Below are positions 12,601 to 21,899 of a DNA stretch of 64,000 nt, in pieces. The translations under genes and the position numbers were made by a program. How positions within the stretch are numbered: the stretch's first letter is position 1; each line of letters begins with the position of its first letter. Source of the stretch: Sipunculus nudus (Eukaryota; Annelida; Sipuncula; Golfingiida; Sipunculidae); NCBI GenBank assembly GCA_026874595.1, contig CM049307.1:1325579-1389578 (forward strand), given 5' to 3'. The notes beneath the pieces were generated by a model. It was given only the letters and a program-made list of their open reading frames with translations, had not been told where the DNA came from and made no database searches.

Positions 12601-15131
12601 ATAAGTGGATGTCCTATTCTAATCACCCTGTCCGTCTGTTTTTCTGTTCATCTTTCTGTATGTCTGTCATATTTGTTTCCTGATGATAACTTGTGTGGTT
12701 ATAAGGTCCCGCTTGAATAAGTAGATGTCCTATTCTAATCACCCTGTCCGTCTGTTTTTCTGTTCATCTTTCTGTATGTCTGTCATATTTGTTTCCTGAT
12801 GATAACTTGTGTGGTTATAAGGTCCCGCTTGAATAAGTAGATGTCCTATTCTAATCACCCTGTCCGTCTGTTTTTCTGTTCATCTTTCTGTATGTCTGTC
12901 ATATTTGTTTCCTGATGATAACTTGTGTGGTTATAAGGTCCCGCTTGAATAAGTAGATGTCCTATTCTAATCACCCTGTCCGTCTGTTTTTCTGTTCATC
13001 TTTCTGTATGTCTGTCATATTTGTTTCCTGATGATAACTTGTGTGGTTATAAGGTCCCGCTTGAATAAGTAGATGTCCTATTCTAATCACCCTGTCCGTC
13101 TGTTTTTCTGTTCATCTTTCTGTATGTCTGTCATATTTGTTTCCTGATGATAACTTGTGTGGTTATAAGGTCCCGCTTGAATAAGTAGATGTCCTATTCT
13201 AATCACCTTGTCCGTCTGTTTTTCTGTTCATCTTTCTGTATGTCTGTCATATTTGTTTCCTGATGATAACTTGTGTGGTTATAAGGTCCCGCTTGAATAA
13301 GTAGATGTCCTATTCTAATCACCCTGTCCGTCTGTTTTTCTGTTCATCTTTCTGTATGTCTGTCATATTTGTTTCCTGATGATAACTTGTGTGGTTATAA
13401 GGTCCCGCTTGAATAAGTGAATGTCCTATTCTAATCACCCTGTCCGTCTGTTTTTCTGTTCATCTTTCTGTATGTCTGTCATATTTGTTTCCTGATGATA
13501 ACTTGTGTGGTTATAAGGTCCCCCTTGAATAAGTAGATGTCCTATTCTAATCACCCTGTCCGTCTGTTTTTCTGTTCATCTTTCTGTATGTCTGTCATAT
13601 TTGTTTCCTGATGATAACTTGTGTGGTTATAAGGTCCCGCTTGAATAAGTAGATGTCCTATTCTAATCACCTTGTCCGTCTGTTTTTCTGTTCATCTTTC
13701 TGTATGTCTGTCATATTTGTTTCCTGATGATAACTTGTGTGGTTATAAGGCCCCGCTTGAATAAGTGGATGTCCTATTCTAATCACCCTGTCCGTCTGTT
13801 TTTCTGTTCATCTTTCTGTATGTCTGTCATATTTGTTTCCTGATGATAACTTGTGTGGTTATAAGGTCCCGCTTGAATAAGTAGATGTCCTATTCTAATC
13901 ACCTTGTCCGTCTGTTTTTCTGTTCATCTTTCTGTATGTCTGTCATATTTGTTTCCTGATGATAACTTGTGTGGTTATAAGGCCCCGCTTGAATAAGTGG
14001 ATGTCCTATTCTAATCACCCTGTCCGTCTGTTTTTCTGTTCATCTTTCTGTATGTCTGTCATATTTGTTTCCTGATGATAACTTGTGTGGTTATAAGGCC
14101 CCGCTTGAATAAGTGGATGTCCTATTCTAATCACCCTGTCCGTCTGTTTTTCTGTTCATCTTTCTGTATGTCTGTCATATTTGTTTCCTGATGATAACTT
14201 GTGTGGTTATAAGGTCCCGCTTGAATTAGTGGATGTCCTATTCTAATCACCCTGTCCGTCTGTTTTTCTGTTCATCTTTCTGTATGTCTGTCATATTTGT
14301 TTCCTGATGATAACTTGTGTGGTTATAAGGCCCCGCTTGAATAAGTGGATGTCCTATTCTAATCACCCTGTCCGTCTGTTTTTCTGTTCATCTTTCTGTA
14401 TGTCTGTCATATTTGTTTCCTGATGATAACTTGTGTGGTTATAAGGTCCCGCTTGAATAAGTGGATGTCCTATTCTAATCACCCTGTCCGTCTGTTTTTC
14501 TGTTCATCTTTCTGTATGTCTGTCATATTTGTTTCCTGATGATAACTTGTGTGGTTATAAGGCCCCGCTTGAATAAGTGGATGTCCTATTCTAATCACCC
14601 TGTCCGTCTGTTTTTCTGTTCATCTTTCTGTATGTCTGTCATATTTGTTTCCTGATGATAACTTGTGTGGTTATAAGGCCCCGCTTGAATTAGTGGATGT
14701 CCTATTCTAATCACCCTGTTCGTCTGTTTTTCTGTTCATCTTTCTGTATGTCTGTCATATTTGTTTCCTGATGATAACTTGTGTGGTTATAAGGCCCTGC
14801 TTGAATAAGTAGATGTCCTATTCTAATCACCCTGTCCGTCTGTTTTTCTGTTCATCTTTCTGTATGTCTGTCATATTTGTTTCCTGATGATAACTTGTGT
14901 GGTTATAAGGCCCCGCTTGAATTAGTGGATGTCCTATTCTAATCACCCTGTCCGTCTGTTTTTCTGTTCATCTTTCTGTATGTCTGTCATATTTGTTTCC
15001 TGATGATAACATGTGTGGTTATAAGGCCCCGCTTGAATAAGTGGATGTCCTATTTTAATCACCCTGTCCGTATGTTTTTATGTTCATCTTTCTGTATGTC
15101 TGTCATATTTGTTTCCTGATGATAACTTCAG
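6660..15131 (+). repeat. 116-bp satellite array, about 73 units
   Basis: Starting at GGTTATAAGG (6660), the unit recurs every 116 bp (6776, 6892, ... 15017). Total spacing from first to last is 72 x 116 plus 5, explained by a unit of 120 bp at 8874-8993 and a 1-bp insertion near 10219. Units differ mainly at a few sites: GGTCCCG versus GGCCCCG, AGTAGAT versus AGTGGAT, CCGTCTG versus CCATCTG. Such shared variants indicate ongoing local homogenisation. Short ORFs on the minus strand here are repeat artefacts. Confidence 0.97.
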
Positions 15132-15511
15132 GTTGGATTGACATATGGAATTTAAACTTGACTCTTAAATGGCCCACCTTTAATGTAAGAACTCTGGATT
15201 TTGGGGTCATGAGATCAAAGGTCAAGATTAGAGGACCCACATTTTTTGAAAGACTGTGGATTCATTTTATACCTAACTTTTCACATCAAAACTTCCATCT
15301 TCCACATAGAGCACCTGCCTATTGGGGAAGGTTCCTTTTGATTTTGGGTCACTCAGGTCAAAGGTCAAGGTCACAAGGCCCATCCATTTACAGATTAGTT
15401 TATGGATGATAACTCCAGTTTGGGAAGACAGGTTGGCTTCAAAGTGATCACTGGACCCATATTTTGAAAATATCCTTATAGACAAAATCAGCTGGGTGTC
15501 TGGGTCCCTTG
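15132..15511 (+). repeat. Array flank with AGGTCA-type modules
   Basis: This contains two modules of the form 'atggcccacct...aagaactc...gggtcat' followed by AGGTCA repeats (15205-15225 and 15355-15373). Similar modules occur at 39100-39300, 46900-48200 and 63590-64000. The 109-residue ORF starting at 15080 is repeat-derived and not a gene. Confidence 0.7.
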
Positions 15512-16011
15512 TTTAAAAGGTGGTATTGTCAAAGAAACTGTTGGCATCTCTGGTACCAGATATTTGAGGCTAACACATCAGGAAACATTCCTCGCCTCAC
15601 TTAGTCCATGCCTCTGAGTTGGTTGGTACACACAGTCACTTGTTGACTGTTGGTCAATGAAAATATGAAATATGGGCTTATCATCAGTAATAATACAACC
15701 CTGTGGAAGTTAGGGATTTCAAGAGTAAACCTTAAATATTTTTAACCTTCCTGCAAACAGTATGGTGGGGTATCTGCCCATCAGTCTTGCTGAACTAAAT
15801 GTAGCACCATTGTATATGGAGAAGAGGTGTGAGAACTTTAAGTTAAATGAGAATGATTTATAAGTCTGATAAGCTACATCAGGTTCATGTTTTTGTACTT
15901 AGTACTTATACTCAGTCTCAAAGTTTTAGTACTTGCTTTGTACATGTACTTATCACACATCTGCTTGAAATATTATCAAGTACTTTTCAAATAATGGTCC
16001 AGTATATTATT
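15512..16011. other. Gene-less stretch, nothing recognised
   Basis: About 500 bp of AT-rich sequence between two repeat elements. I see no exon, RNA gene or tandem repeat. It contains short runs of 'agtacttatact' only. Confidence 0.5.
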
Positions 16012-16320
16012 AGCTCAGCTGACTATAAGTCCTCTGGGCTATAGTCGTGGTCCTTTGTCTGTCGGCTGTCCGTCCGTCCGCCTGTCCGCCCATTAAACTG
16101 CCATGTTTCTTAACCGTTGGACCTACGAATCCAAAATTTGGCATAATGTTAGATGTCCCGAAGATTTCTTACCAAGCCGAAAACTGGGTCTTTGCGACTT
16201 CTTTCCTTTGAGTAAAATTAGGAAAATCCTAATTTTTTTATTAAAAACCTAATTTGACACATCCATACTGCCTAATATAAAAACCACTCATCTGACAGGT
16301 GTACATTTATTCTCATATCA

Positions 16321-16362
16321 CCACCCCCCCCCCCCCCTCCCCCCCCCCCCAACCCAACCCAC
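16321..16362. repeat. Poly-C tract with C-rich tail
   Basis: Two long C runs interrupted once by T, followed by 'aacccaacccaccg'. The opposite strand is G-rich with runs well above four, so G-quadruplex or i-motif folding is possible. Runs like this are also common sites of sequencing-length error. Confidence 0.9.
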
Positions 16363-16619
16363 CGAGTGTTATGCAGTAAATGTTATTGTTTTCACTGTAT
16401 CTCCTTAATTGTAATGCTGTTTCCACTCCAATATACAAAAACTTTCCTCGAAAAAGTAATTAAGGTGTAATCCAGAAGATGCCATGTTGTGTAAATGTAG
16501 CATTTTTAAAGAAATTAATTTTCTTTTAAATGATTTTAACAAATATAATTTAACCCATCAGTATGCTTAAATTTATAAAATACCTTGGTTGGCTTAATAT
16601 TTGTGGTGTTTTAAAATTC

Positions 16620-17640
16620 CCTATATTCGCGGTCGGGGCATTACTGTGAAATTAAAACCACGCAGATTTAAACCCTTGCTGTCATGGGAAAATAGTTTCT
16701 ATAGTCGTCACCAGATTGCGATCATTGGCATTAGTGGAAAATAAATATAATCCAAGGGACGATCTTGTTGATTGCAGCATGCGACATGTACACGTTCTAG
16801 CTTTAAATGAAATGTTTTATTTATTATTCATTATCATGCAACTAAAATGTATGGGACCATTTTTTTTGTATTGGTCATTGAAGCCATTTGTCTTGGTCCA
16901 GCTGCTTGTATTATCCCCGCTTGTAATGCTATGTCGGTTGTCAATCTGATCATTCGCCACTTTGAACAACTCTGCTCTTTCTTCATATTCACACTCGCTG
17001 GGATCAAGCAGACCTTCCGTGCGCGGCCACTTCAGGGATGGCCCCTTCCGAAACCAACTTGTAATACCCATGAAACCATGTTTCATTAACGTAATCCGAA
17101 CTTGATATGATCAAGATAATGTGTAGGGCCCTATTTATATTGATATGTAATGGCCAAGCTATGAAGTCAGTGCCCCTTTGAAGAGGCATCGCCAGGTCCA
17201 GGCAGTGACAGTCGTTGTAATTGGAGCAAAACATTAACATTAATTTGTACTCATTCCAAATAAAAATACCCTCAACATAGGGAGCTTGTTTAAACAAGAC
17301 GGGGCCAGTTTTCCTGTGATGACTAACACGGTTTCTTGACCAAAGCATTATCATTTATCACACCTGCACTGACAGGTGAACTGTGGGGAAGGCCTTCTGG
17401 TAATTAACTCTGACCCGAGCTGGGAAACCCCAGATAATTAGCTTTAATAAACAGTCATGGGCCGTGAGCATGGTTAATGAGGCGATAAGCAGATACTAAT
17501 AATTTTGTGTAATGAAGAATTGATAACTATCTCGTTGTTTATATCAAATTATTACTATATGCCCCATTGCGAAAATTTAACCCCGTGAAATTATGAAAAA
17601 TTGCCTGAGCGCGAAAATTGAGCCCCGAAAAATCAAAGCC
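16620..17640. other. Unclassified insert of distinct composition
   Basis: This segment is richer in GC than its surroundings and has no counterpart in the other three full-length family 1 copies. Its edges carry similar phrases: 'gaaattaaaaccacgcagatttaaacc' near 16650 and 'gcgaaaatttaaccccgtgaaatt' near 17570, suggesting the ends of an inserted element. The interior (17360-17480) has several homeodomain-type TAATTA/ATTA cores. Overlapping ORFs on both strands (up to 116 residues) match no family I know. Confidence 0.4.
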
Positions 17641-18417
17641 AACCACAGTTTGTAGCACATTATGGATAAATAAGGACACAATTTAAAATTTAAATCAAGT
17701 ATTATTTTTAGATATTTATTGTTTAGCAGATTTAAAAGATATATTTTTGTGGTAAAAAAAAAAAAAACATTTGTATGCCTGATGTGGTGTTTATCTGACA
17801 AGATTCCAGATTTATGATGATGCAATTGAGAATTATGAATCAACTTTTATATTCAGATATATATGTTATATTGAAAATGTATAGAAATATAAACTAATAA
17901 TAAAAAAAAATTGATGTGATAAAAAAATGAGGATCTAATACAAACATTTGTTCATTATTTTCCTTCAGCAGAATTGGAGATCAGGCTTTGTTTGCCCTGT
18001 ATGTATGTTGTTAATTAGTTGTATTTCAACTGTATACATTTCATCAAAAAAAAAATACATATATATTTAATAATATATATTATGCAAAAAAATAGATTCA
18101 ATTGAACAAATGTGTAAACTACTGAAATGTCAACAGTTAATCAAAAAGCCAACTAATGATCATGGTAATAGTACAGATCATTTGTTCACAAACTGTTCAC
18201 ATGCTTCAGTTTCAACATTAAGAAACACATGGTCAGGTCACAAAATATTATTTGCAACAATTTCTTGCTCATCAATACAAACCAATCATATAAACCAACC
18301 ATGGCCTATATTACCTCTTCCTCTTAAACTTTATCTTCATTTGATACTATTTTAGATTTTTACCTTCAAGGTCAACTTCAGCTGAGCACAGTGACCCATG
18401 GGTCCCTTGTCTGGGAA

Positions 18418-18484
18418 GCATTATACTAATGTATATCACTGATGTATATTCCTCTCACAGGTTTGATTATGCCTGTAGGCCTTC
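18418..18484 (+). mobile_element. Solo 3' end of family 2
   Basis: The sequence 'gaagcattata...cacaggtttgattatGCCTGTAGGCCTTC' matches the terminal 65 bp of family 2 (3830-3893 and 62265-62327), with the final CTTG mutated to CTTC. It directly follows the end of family 1 copy 2. Confidence 0.65.
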
Positions 18485-18719
18485 TTCCTTTTTTCAAGCA
18501 GATTCAGTATTATTAACATTTATATTGCATGTGACGGAATATTTTGAAACATGGAAAAAACAAAATATCAAAATAATAGCAAATAGGGACAGGGCATAAT
18601 TTGAAGGAGTTACAATTTAAAACATAGTTTAAGAGTAGTTTTGAATAAAAAATGTTTATTATTTGGAGTTTTTATTAAATGAATATGTTTTAAATAAAGT
18701 TTTATATTTTGATTTTCAG

Positions 18720-18872
18720 TTTTTTCTCGAAATACTTGGAGATAAGGTCCCACAGAACATCAGGTCAGGAGCTGCGCTGCTGCAGCGTCCTCTGTCTTCA
18801 GGTCAACAAGACTATGAAGTTGTAGAAGACCTGACGGGGAAACCAGTAAAGCTTCTCTCGTCCTTAATGCAG
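18720..18872 (+). CDS. Xanthine dehydrogenase/aldehyde oxidase family gene, visible exon 1
   Basis: Exon of 153 bp, 51 codons, phase 0 at both ends, with acceptor 'gattttcag' and donor 'AATGCAG|gtgaca'. The translation starts FFLEILGDK and ends LTGKPVKLLSSLMQ. In family members this is the end of the FAD-side (CO-dehydrogenase flavoprotein C-terminal) domain, in the FFxFxLxV-type helix, then the linker to the molybdopterin domain, with the characteristic 'VGRPLPHLAADMQ'-like stretch. The enzymes are large homodimers that hydroxylate purines or aldehydes using Mo-cofactor, two Fe2S2 clusters and FAD. Catalytic residues are encoded elsewhere, so xanthine dehydrogenase and aldehyde oxidase cannot be separated on active-site grounds. 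The reading frame joins the next exon without adjustment. The preceding exon was not found in 1-18719. Confidence 0.85.
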
Positions 18873-19715
18873 GTGACAATTTATCAGTTATGAACTTGAT
18901 GACACAATGTCTCAGCTCAAAAGTATAGTATTGGCTTAATTTTAAAATTTTAAATGAGGGTCCGTTATTGAATGTGATTCTTTGAGACCAATGTGAAATA
19001 TTGAGTGGTAAGCATGGTTTTGATTTAGTTTTAATGTGAAAAATAAAATACAAAAAAAAAATTCCTAAATCATTGGAAATCTAGTTATTGGATTGTCCCA
19101 ATTTGGTCTGCATTTATGAGACATAGGTGTTTGTTTATGATATAGACTGGTGGCTGCTGTTTATAATATAGACTGGTGTCTGCAGTTTAGGGAGGCCCTG
19201 AGTTGTATATATTAGATGTGTCCACAATCATTGAAAGGTACTTGCAAAGAAAGGTTGCCTTGTATATGATACATTCTTCCGTGCTACTGATGTTTACTTT
19301 CTATAATAACTTGCTTTTGTCTCATATTGTATTACATTGTCTGATTTTGTACTTTATATGGCTCATTCTTAAGTTCTAATATTTGTATAAACAATAAAAA
19401 GACTTGATATTATTCATTACACAGTGCCACATTAAACTCTTTTTGTTATGTATAATTGTTATGTGGATTCATTATGTATAATTGTTATGTGGATTCATTA
19501 TGTATAATTGTTATGTGGATTCATTATGTATAATTGTTATGTGGATTCATTATGTATAATTGTTATGTGGATTCATTATGTTTCTTTCATCATAGAAAAT
19601 GACATACAATCATCTTCATGTGTTGCTGTTTTTTATGTCAACATCATGCAGGATGCCTTTCATGTTAACCTTCCTATTGTAACTTGCTGTTAGCAGTTAT
19701 TTAAATTTTTTGAAG
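18873..19715 (+). other. Intron 1 of the visible gene (843 bp)
   Basis: This is the only short intron in the window. It is AT-rich and holds a 26-bp tandem repeat at 19449-19578. The acceptor 'aaattttttgaag' at 19703-19715 has a T-rich tract. No other feature seen. Confidence 0.75.
19449..19578. repeat. 26-bp tandem repeat, five copies
   Basis: 'tgtataattgttatgtggat' recurs exactly every 26 bp from 19449. Copies are almost identical. It lies inside the short intron, about 140 bp before the acceptor. Confidence 0.95.
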
Positions 19716-19838
19716 ACTTCTGGTGACTTGCAGTACACTGGAGACATGCCAAATTATGACAATGAACTGTATGCAGCGCTGGTACTTAGCAAAAAGGCTA
19801 AGGCAACCATTCAAGAAGTGGACACATCTCAAGCACTG
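19716..19838 (+). CDS. Xanthine dehydrogenase/aldehyde oxidase family gene, visible exon 2
   Basis: Exon of 123 bp, 41 codons, phase 0 to 0, between 'tttttgaag' and 'GCACTG|gtaagc'. The translation TSGDLQYTGDMPNYDNELYA...VDTSQAL matches the conserved opening of the molybdopterin-binding a/b-hammerhead domain ('ASGEAxYxDDIPxxxNELxxxLVxSxxAHAKIxxIDxSxAL'). The consensus acidic pair before IP is GDMP here. The domain supports the Mo-cofactor site in the large subunit. The frame stays open across the donor for over 100 further codons into the threonine-coding repeat (to 20177), so intron retention would append a Thr-rich tail. The real donor fits the GTAAG consensus well. Confidence 0.92.
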
Positions 19839-19854
19839 GTAAGCCAACACACTA

Positions 19855-20157
19855 TCACTACTACTACTACTTACACACTACCACTACTACTACTACTTAC
19901 ACACCACCACTACTACTACTACTTCTGTCATTACTATTGCTACCTACCTTTATTTCTTTTACAATGTCTACTGCTACTACTATCAATGCCACTTACTTTC
20001 ACTGTATTTTATACTTCCAAAACAACAACTGAGACCACTATCATTAAAACAACTGCCACTATCACTGCTCCCACCACTACAACTAACACAGACACTACTA
20101 TTGCCTGCACTACCCCTATAACCACCACTACTACTACTGCCACAGGAGATGGTGTAA
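19855..20157. repeat. ACT/ACC-rich imperfect trinucleotide repeat, left segment
   Basis: It begins about 17 bp after the exon 2 donor. It is composed of (ACT)n and (ACC)n runs with interruptions. Composition and the phrase 'cctataaccaccactac' are the same as in the main array at 21900-27720, so this is the left part of one array interrupted by the retroelement fragment at 20158-21898. Confidence 0.88.
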
Positions 20158-20159
20158 TA

Positions 20160-20404
20160 TTATTTATCAGCTGTTGATCAGTGATTCTGAACCCATGCTT
20201 AATACCTTGCAGTAAATACTCTATATAAATATCCCCCTGCAACTCAACTTCCCACACATCTAATTTACTAGAAACAGAATAACAGTCCCCTAAAAATGCA
20301 CATTCAGATGTTGAATGCCTATCAAATGGAGGAGTCTCATTTATCTCCAGCGCACATGTCCTGTTGTCCAGGTGCAGCTGCACTTGCCACTGGTGGTTTA
20401 TCAT
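20160..20404 (-). pseudogene. N-terminal fragment of a DIRS-type pol
   Basis: The minus-strand reading ends with LDVWEVELQGDIYIEYLLQGIKHGFRITD over its last third. 'W...L..D...EYL..GI.xGF.I.D' is the entry segment of DIRS-type pol proteins and parallels the start of the pol ORF at 37754 ('DAEYLWNGVRNGFKIVDD'). The frame then runs into the repeat as poly-valine and is lost. It is a truncated remnant with no RT motifs. Confidence 0.6.
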
Positions 20405-20680
20405 GATCTGTCATGAGGTGGGGTCCTCCACTGGTGGTTTATCATGATCTGTCATGAGGTGGGGTCCTCCAATGGTGGTTTATCATGATCTGTCATGGGG
20501 TGGGGTCCTCCACTGGTGGTTTATCATGATCTGTCATGAGGTGGGGTCCTCCACTGGTGGTTTATCATGATCTGTCATGGGGTGGGGTCCTCCACTGGTG
20601 GTTTATCATGATCTGTCATGGGGTGGGGTCCTCCACTGGTGGTTTATCATGATCTGTCATGGGGTGGGGTCCTCCACAAG
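20390..20680. repeat. 41-bp tandem repeat, about seven copies
   Basis: 'tggtggtttatcatgatctg' plus 'tcatgaggtggggtcctcc' recurs every 41 bp (20411, 20452, ...). Copies differ only by a/g changes. It sits between the gag-like ORF and the pol fragment of the retroelement and supplies the gag stop (ending ...VEDPTP). Confidence 0.95.
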
Positions 20681-21538
20681 TGTGCAAGTAATTGCATTTG
20701 TTACCATAAGTGAGTTGCTTCTGTTAAATTGTCGACAGATGAGCCTGACACCACCACTTGTTTTAACCTGGTAATCTCCAGCCGCCTTGCGTAAAGTTTG
20801 TCGTTGACCCTGATGTTCTTTAAGGTTAATTGTAGAGAGATTGGGTATATCAGAGCCCCATCTAAAACCATAAGCTGCCTGCAGCTTGCTGTTGTCATCA
20901 TTGTACAATAGGACTGAGGCCCAGTAATACCTAGTGGCTAAATCACCATTTTTTGCTGTATATGACAAATAATCTTGCACCGATACACCATCAAGCAAAC
21001 CATCCTGCAACATCTGGCCACAAATTCTTGAGTTTGCGCCTATCGACATTGACAGGGATATTGCACCCAGCTTAGGTTTTACTGTTTTCAGTCTTAAGCT
21101 TACATTTCCCTCCAGATCAACTTCTGGATCCTCACCCTCTGACCATGAACATTTACAAATGTCTATGATTTTTAAATAGTGCTTACCGGTCCTTTTAGAC
21201 AGGTATATTTGGGGGACGAGTGCTGTTGAAACTGGGGCTTGCATCATCACTTTGCTGTTGATACTTCCAAGAACTGCATCTAGTGAACTAGTACCTGGTT
21301 TTGTACCATCCACAGTGACATTAGTCCCTATGAGACATGGTTCATGGTTTACAGGTTTCATTTGCTTCAGTTCTTGGTGAGCGGCCTGCAGCTTACTGAT
21401 AGCGCCCTGCAGGCATCTGACATGACCCTGTTTTCCCAAGTCAAGGGCTGTTATATCATTTAACGTCATACCTAGGAGGGCCTCTATGTTATCAAAGCCT
21501 TCCTTCTGTAATGCCTCCTTAACTGTGTCTGGGAGCAT
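20657..21538 (-). CDS. Gag-like protein of a tyrosine-recombinase retroelement
   Basis: Uninterrupted 293-codon ORF. Residues ~5-55 (EALQKEGFDNIEALLGMTL...GHVRCLQGAISKLQ) look like a SAM-type helical domain of the 'EGF..IEAL..L...DL..LGL..GH...L' pattern. Residues ~175-240 contain VQDYLSYTAKNGDLATRYYWASVLLYN, a pattern I associate with gag-like proteins of invertebrate YR retroelements (Y...LA..Y.W.SVL.YD...R..Q). No zinc knuckle is visible. Intact coding suggests this copy is young or was kept by chance; the downstream pol is truncated, so it cannot act alone. Start at ATG 21538 is the first in frame. Role inferred: nucleocapsid-type protein. It is not a host gene. Confidence 0.6.
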   Translation of the reverse strand: MLPDTVKEALQKEGFDNIEALLGMTLNDITALDLGKQGHVRCLQGAISKLQAAHQELKQMKPVNHEPCLIGTNVTVDGTKPGTSSLDAVLGSINSKVMMQAPVSTALVPQIYLSKRTGKHYLKIIDICKCSWSEGEDPEVDLEGNVSLRLKTVKPKLGAISLSMSIGANSRICGQMLQDGLLDGVSVQDYLSYTAKNGDLATRYYWASVLLYNDDNSKLQAAYGFRWGSDIPNLSTINLKEHQGQRQTLRKAAGDYQVKTSGGVRLICRQFNRSNSLMVTNAITCTLVEDPTP

Positions 21539-21807
21539 AGCAGTTTTTACCTAGTCACCAAACAGAAAGTCTTGCCCTGCCATATTACTCATTATCGCTC
21601 AAGCCGTCAAGTTGTGAGGTGGTTATAGTACATTCAGTCAGTCATACAGCACTGTTTCTCATGACAAGTGACGGGATATTTGACCTCTAATGCCTTACTC
21701 TTTTGACATGGCATGGTCTTGCTACAAATCACAGACCGGGACAAATATGAGCACACAGCTCAGGCAATGCGTGATGCAGCGCGCGTCCATCCTTACACCA
21801 CAGATAG

Positions 21808-21853
21808 CCAATAGGGGGTGCCAGCATAACTACAGATGGCCAAAAGGGGGCGC
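21808..21853 (+). promoter_or_regulatory. Two CTCF-like motifs in the retroelement leader
   Basis: CCAATAGGGGGTGC (21808-21821) and CCAAAAGGGGGCGC (21840-21853) resemble the CTCF core CCASYAGRKGGCRS, with an A at the fourth position in both. They are tandem, same orientation, 32 bp apart, upstream of the gag-like ORF. Binding is inference from motif likeness only. Confidence 0.35.
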
Positions 21854-21899
21854 AAGCTTTAGGAAATATCATATCTCATTTAAACTCAATTCTTAACAG

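Larger units (their letters stand above)
6598..15511 (+). mobile_element. Third dispersed repeat family with hugely expanded 116-bp core
   Basis: Flank 6598-6659 ('gagactgcca...gttgatactctcag'-like) and flank 15132-15511 are matched at 34295-34380 and 34480-34535, where only one core unit lies between them. The right end (15488-15511) reads 'cagctgggtgtctGGGTCCCTTG' then TTT, resembling the family 1 terminus. I infer one interspersed element whose internal minisatellite expanded here to about 73 units. Its left boundary is uncertain. Confidence 0.55.
16012..18409 (+). mobile_element. Non-autonomous Helentron-like element, family 1, copy 2
   Basis: The left end AGCTCAGCTGAC follows T; the right end has CAGCTGAGC, the palindrome GACCCATGGGTC and CCTTG followed by T. 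The first ~300 bp match the other family 1 copies. A C-rich tract (16321-16350) follows, then a segment shared with 31010-31130 (contains 'agatgccatgttgtg'). About 16620-17640 looks like an unrelated insertion with higher GC. The element ends 310 bp before the acceptor of the first visible host exon. Confidence 0.6.
20158..21898 (-). mobile_element. Tyrosine-recombinase (DIRS/Ngaro-like) retroelement fragment inserted in the array
   Basis: On the minus strand this runs from a 5' leader (21539-21898), through a gag-like ORF (21538-20657), to the first part of a pol ORF (about 20404-20160), and then stops abruptly at the trinucleotide repeat. It shares gene order with the DIRS element at 32985-38996, but the gag-like proteins differ, so it is another lineage. 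The same 'aaccaccactactactactgc' phrase lies on both outer sides. The reverse transcriptase core, RNase H and recombinase are absent. Confidence 0.65.

Noticed and set aside
6660-15131. CRISPR-like array
   Set aside because: The 116-bp units are contiguous with no unique spacers and the context is eukaryotic intron; it is a satellite.
17004-17354. 116-residue minus-strand ORF (and overlapping 77-89 residue ORFs) as a gene
   Set aside because: Several overlapping ORFs on both strands occur in a locally GC-richer segment; none matches a family, and there is no supporting splice or promoter signal.
17940-17995. Possible extra host exon after 'ttttccttcag' near 17967
   Set aside because: A good acceptor-like tract, but the translation does not match the expected upstream part of the XDH/AOX protein and the following donor is weak.
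19710-20177. 155-residue ORF as one coding unit
   Set aside because: Only 19716-19838 is coding by homology; the rest is intron repeat in the same frame.
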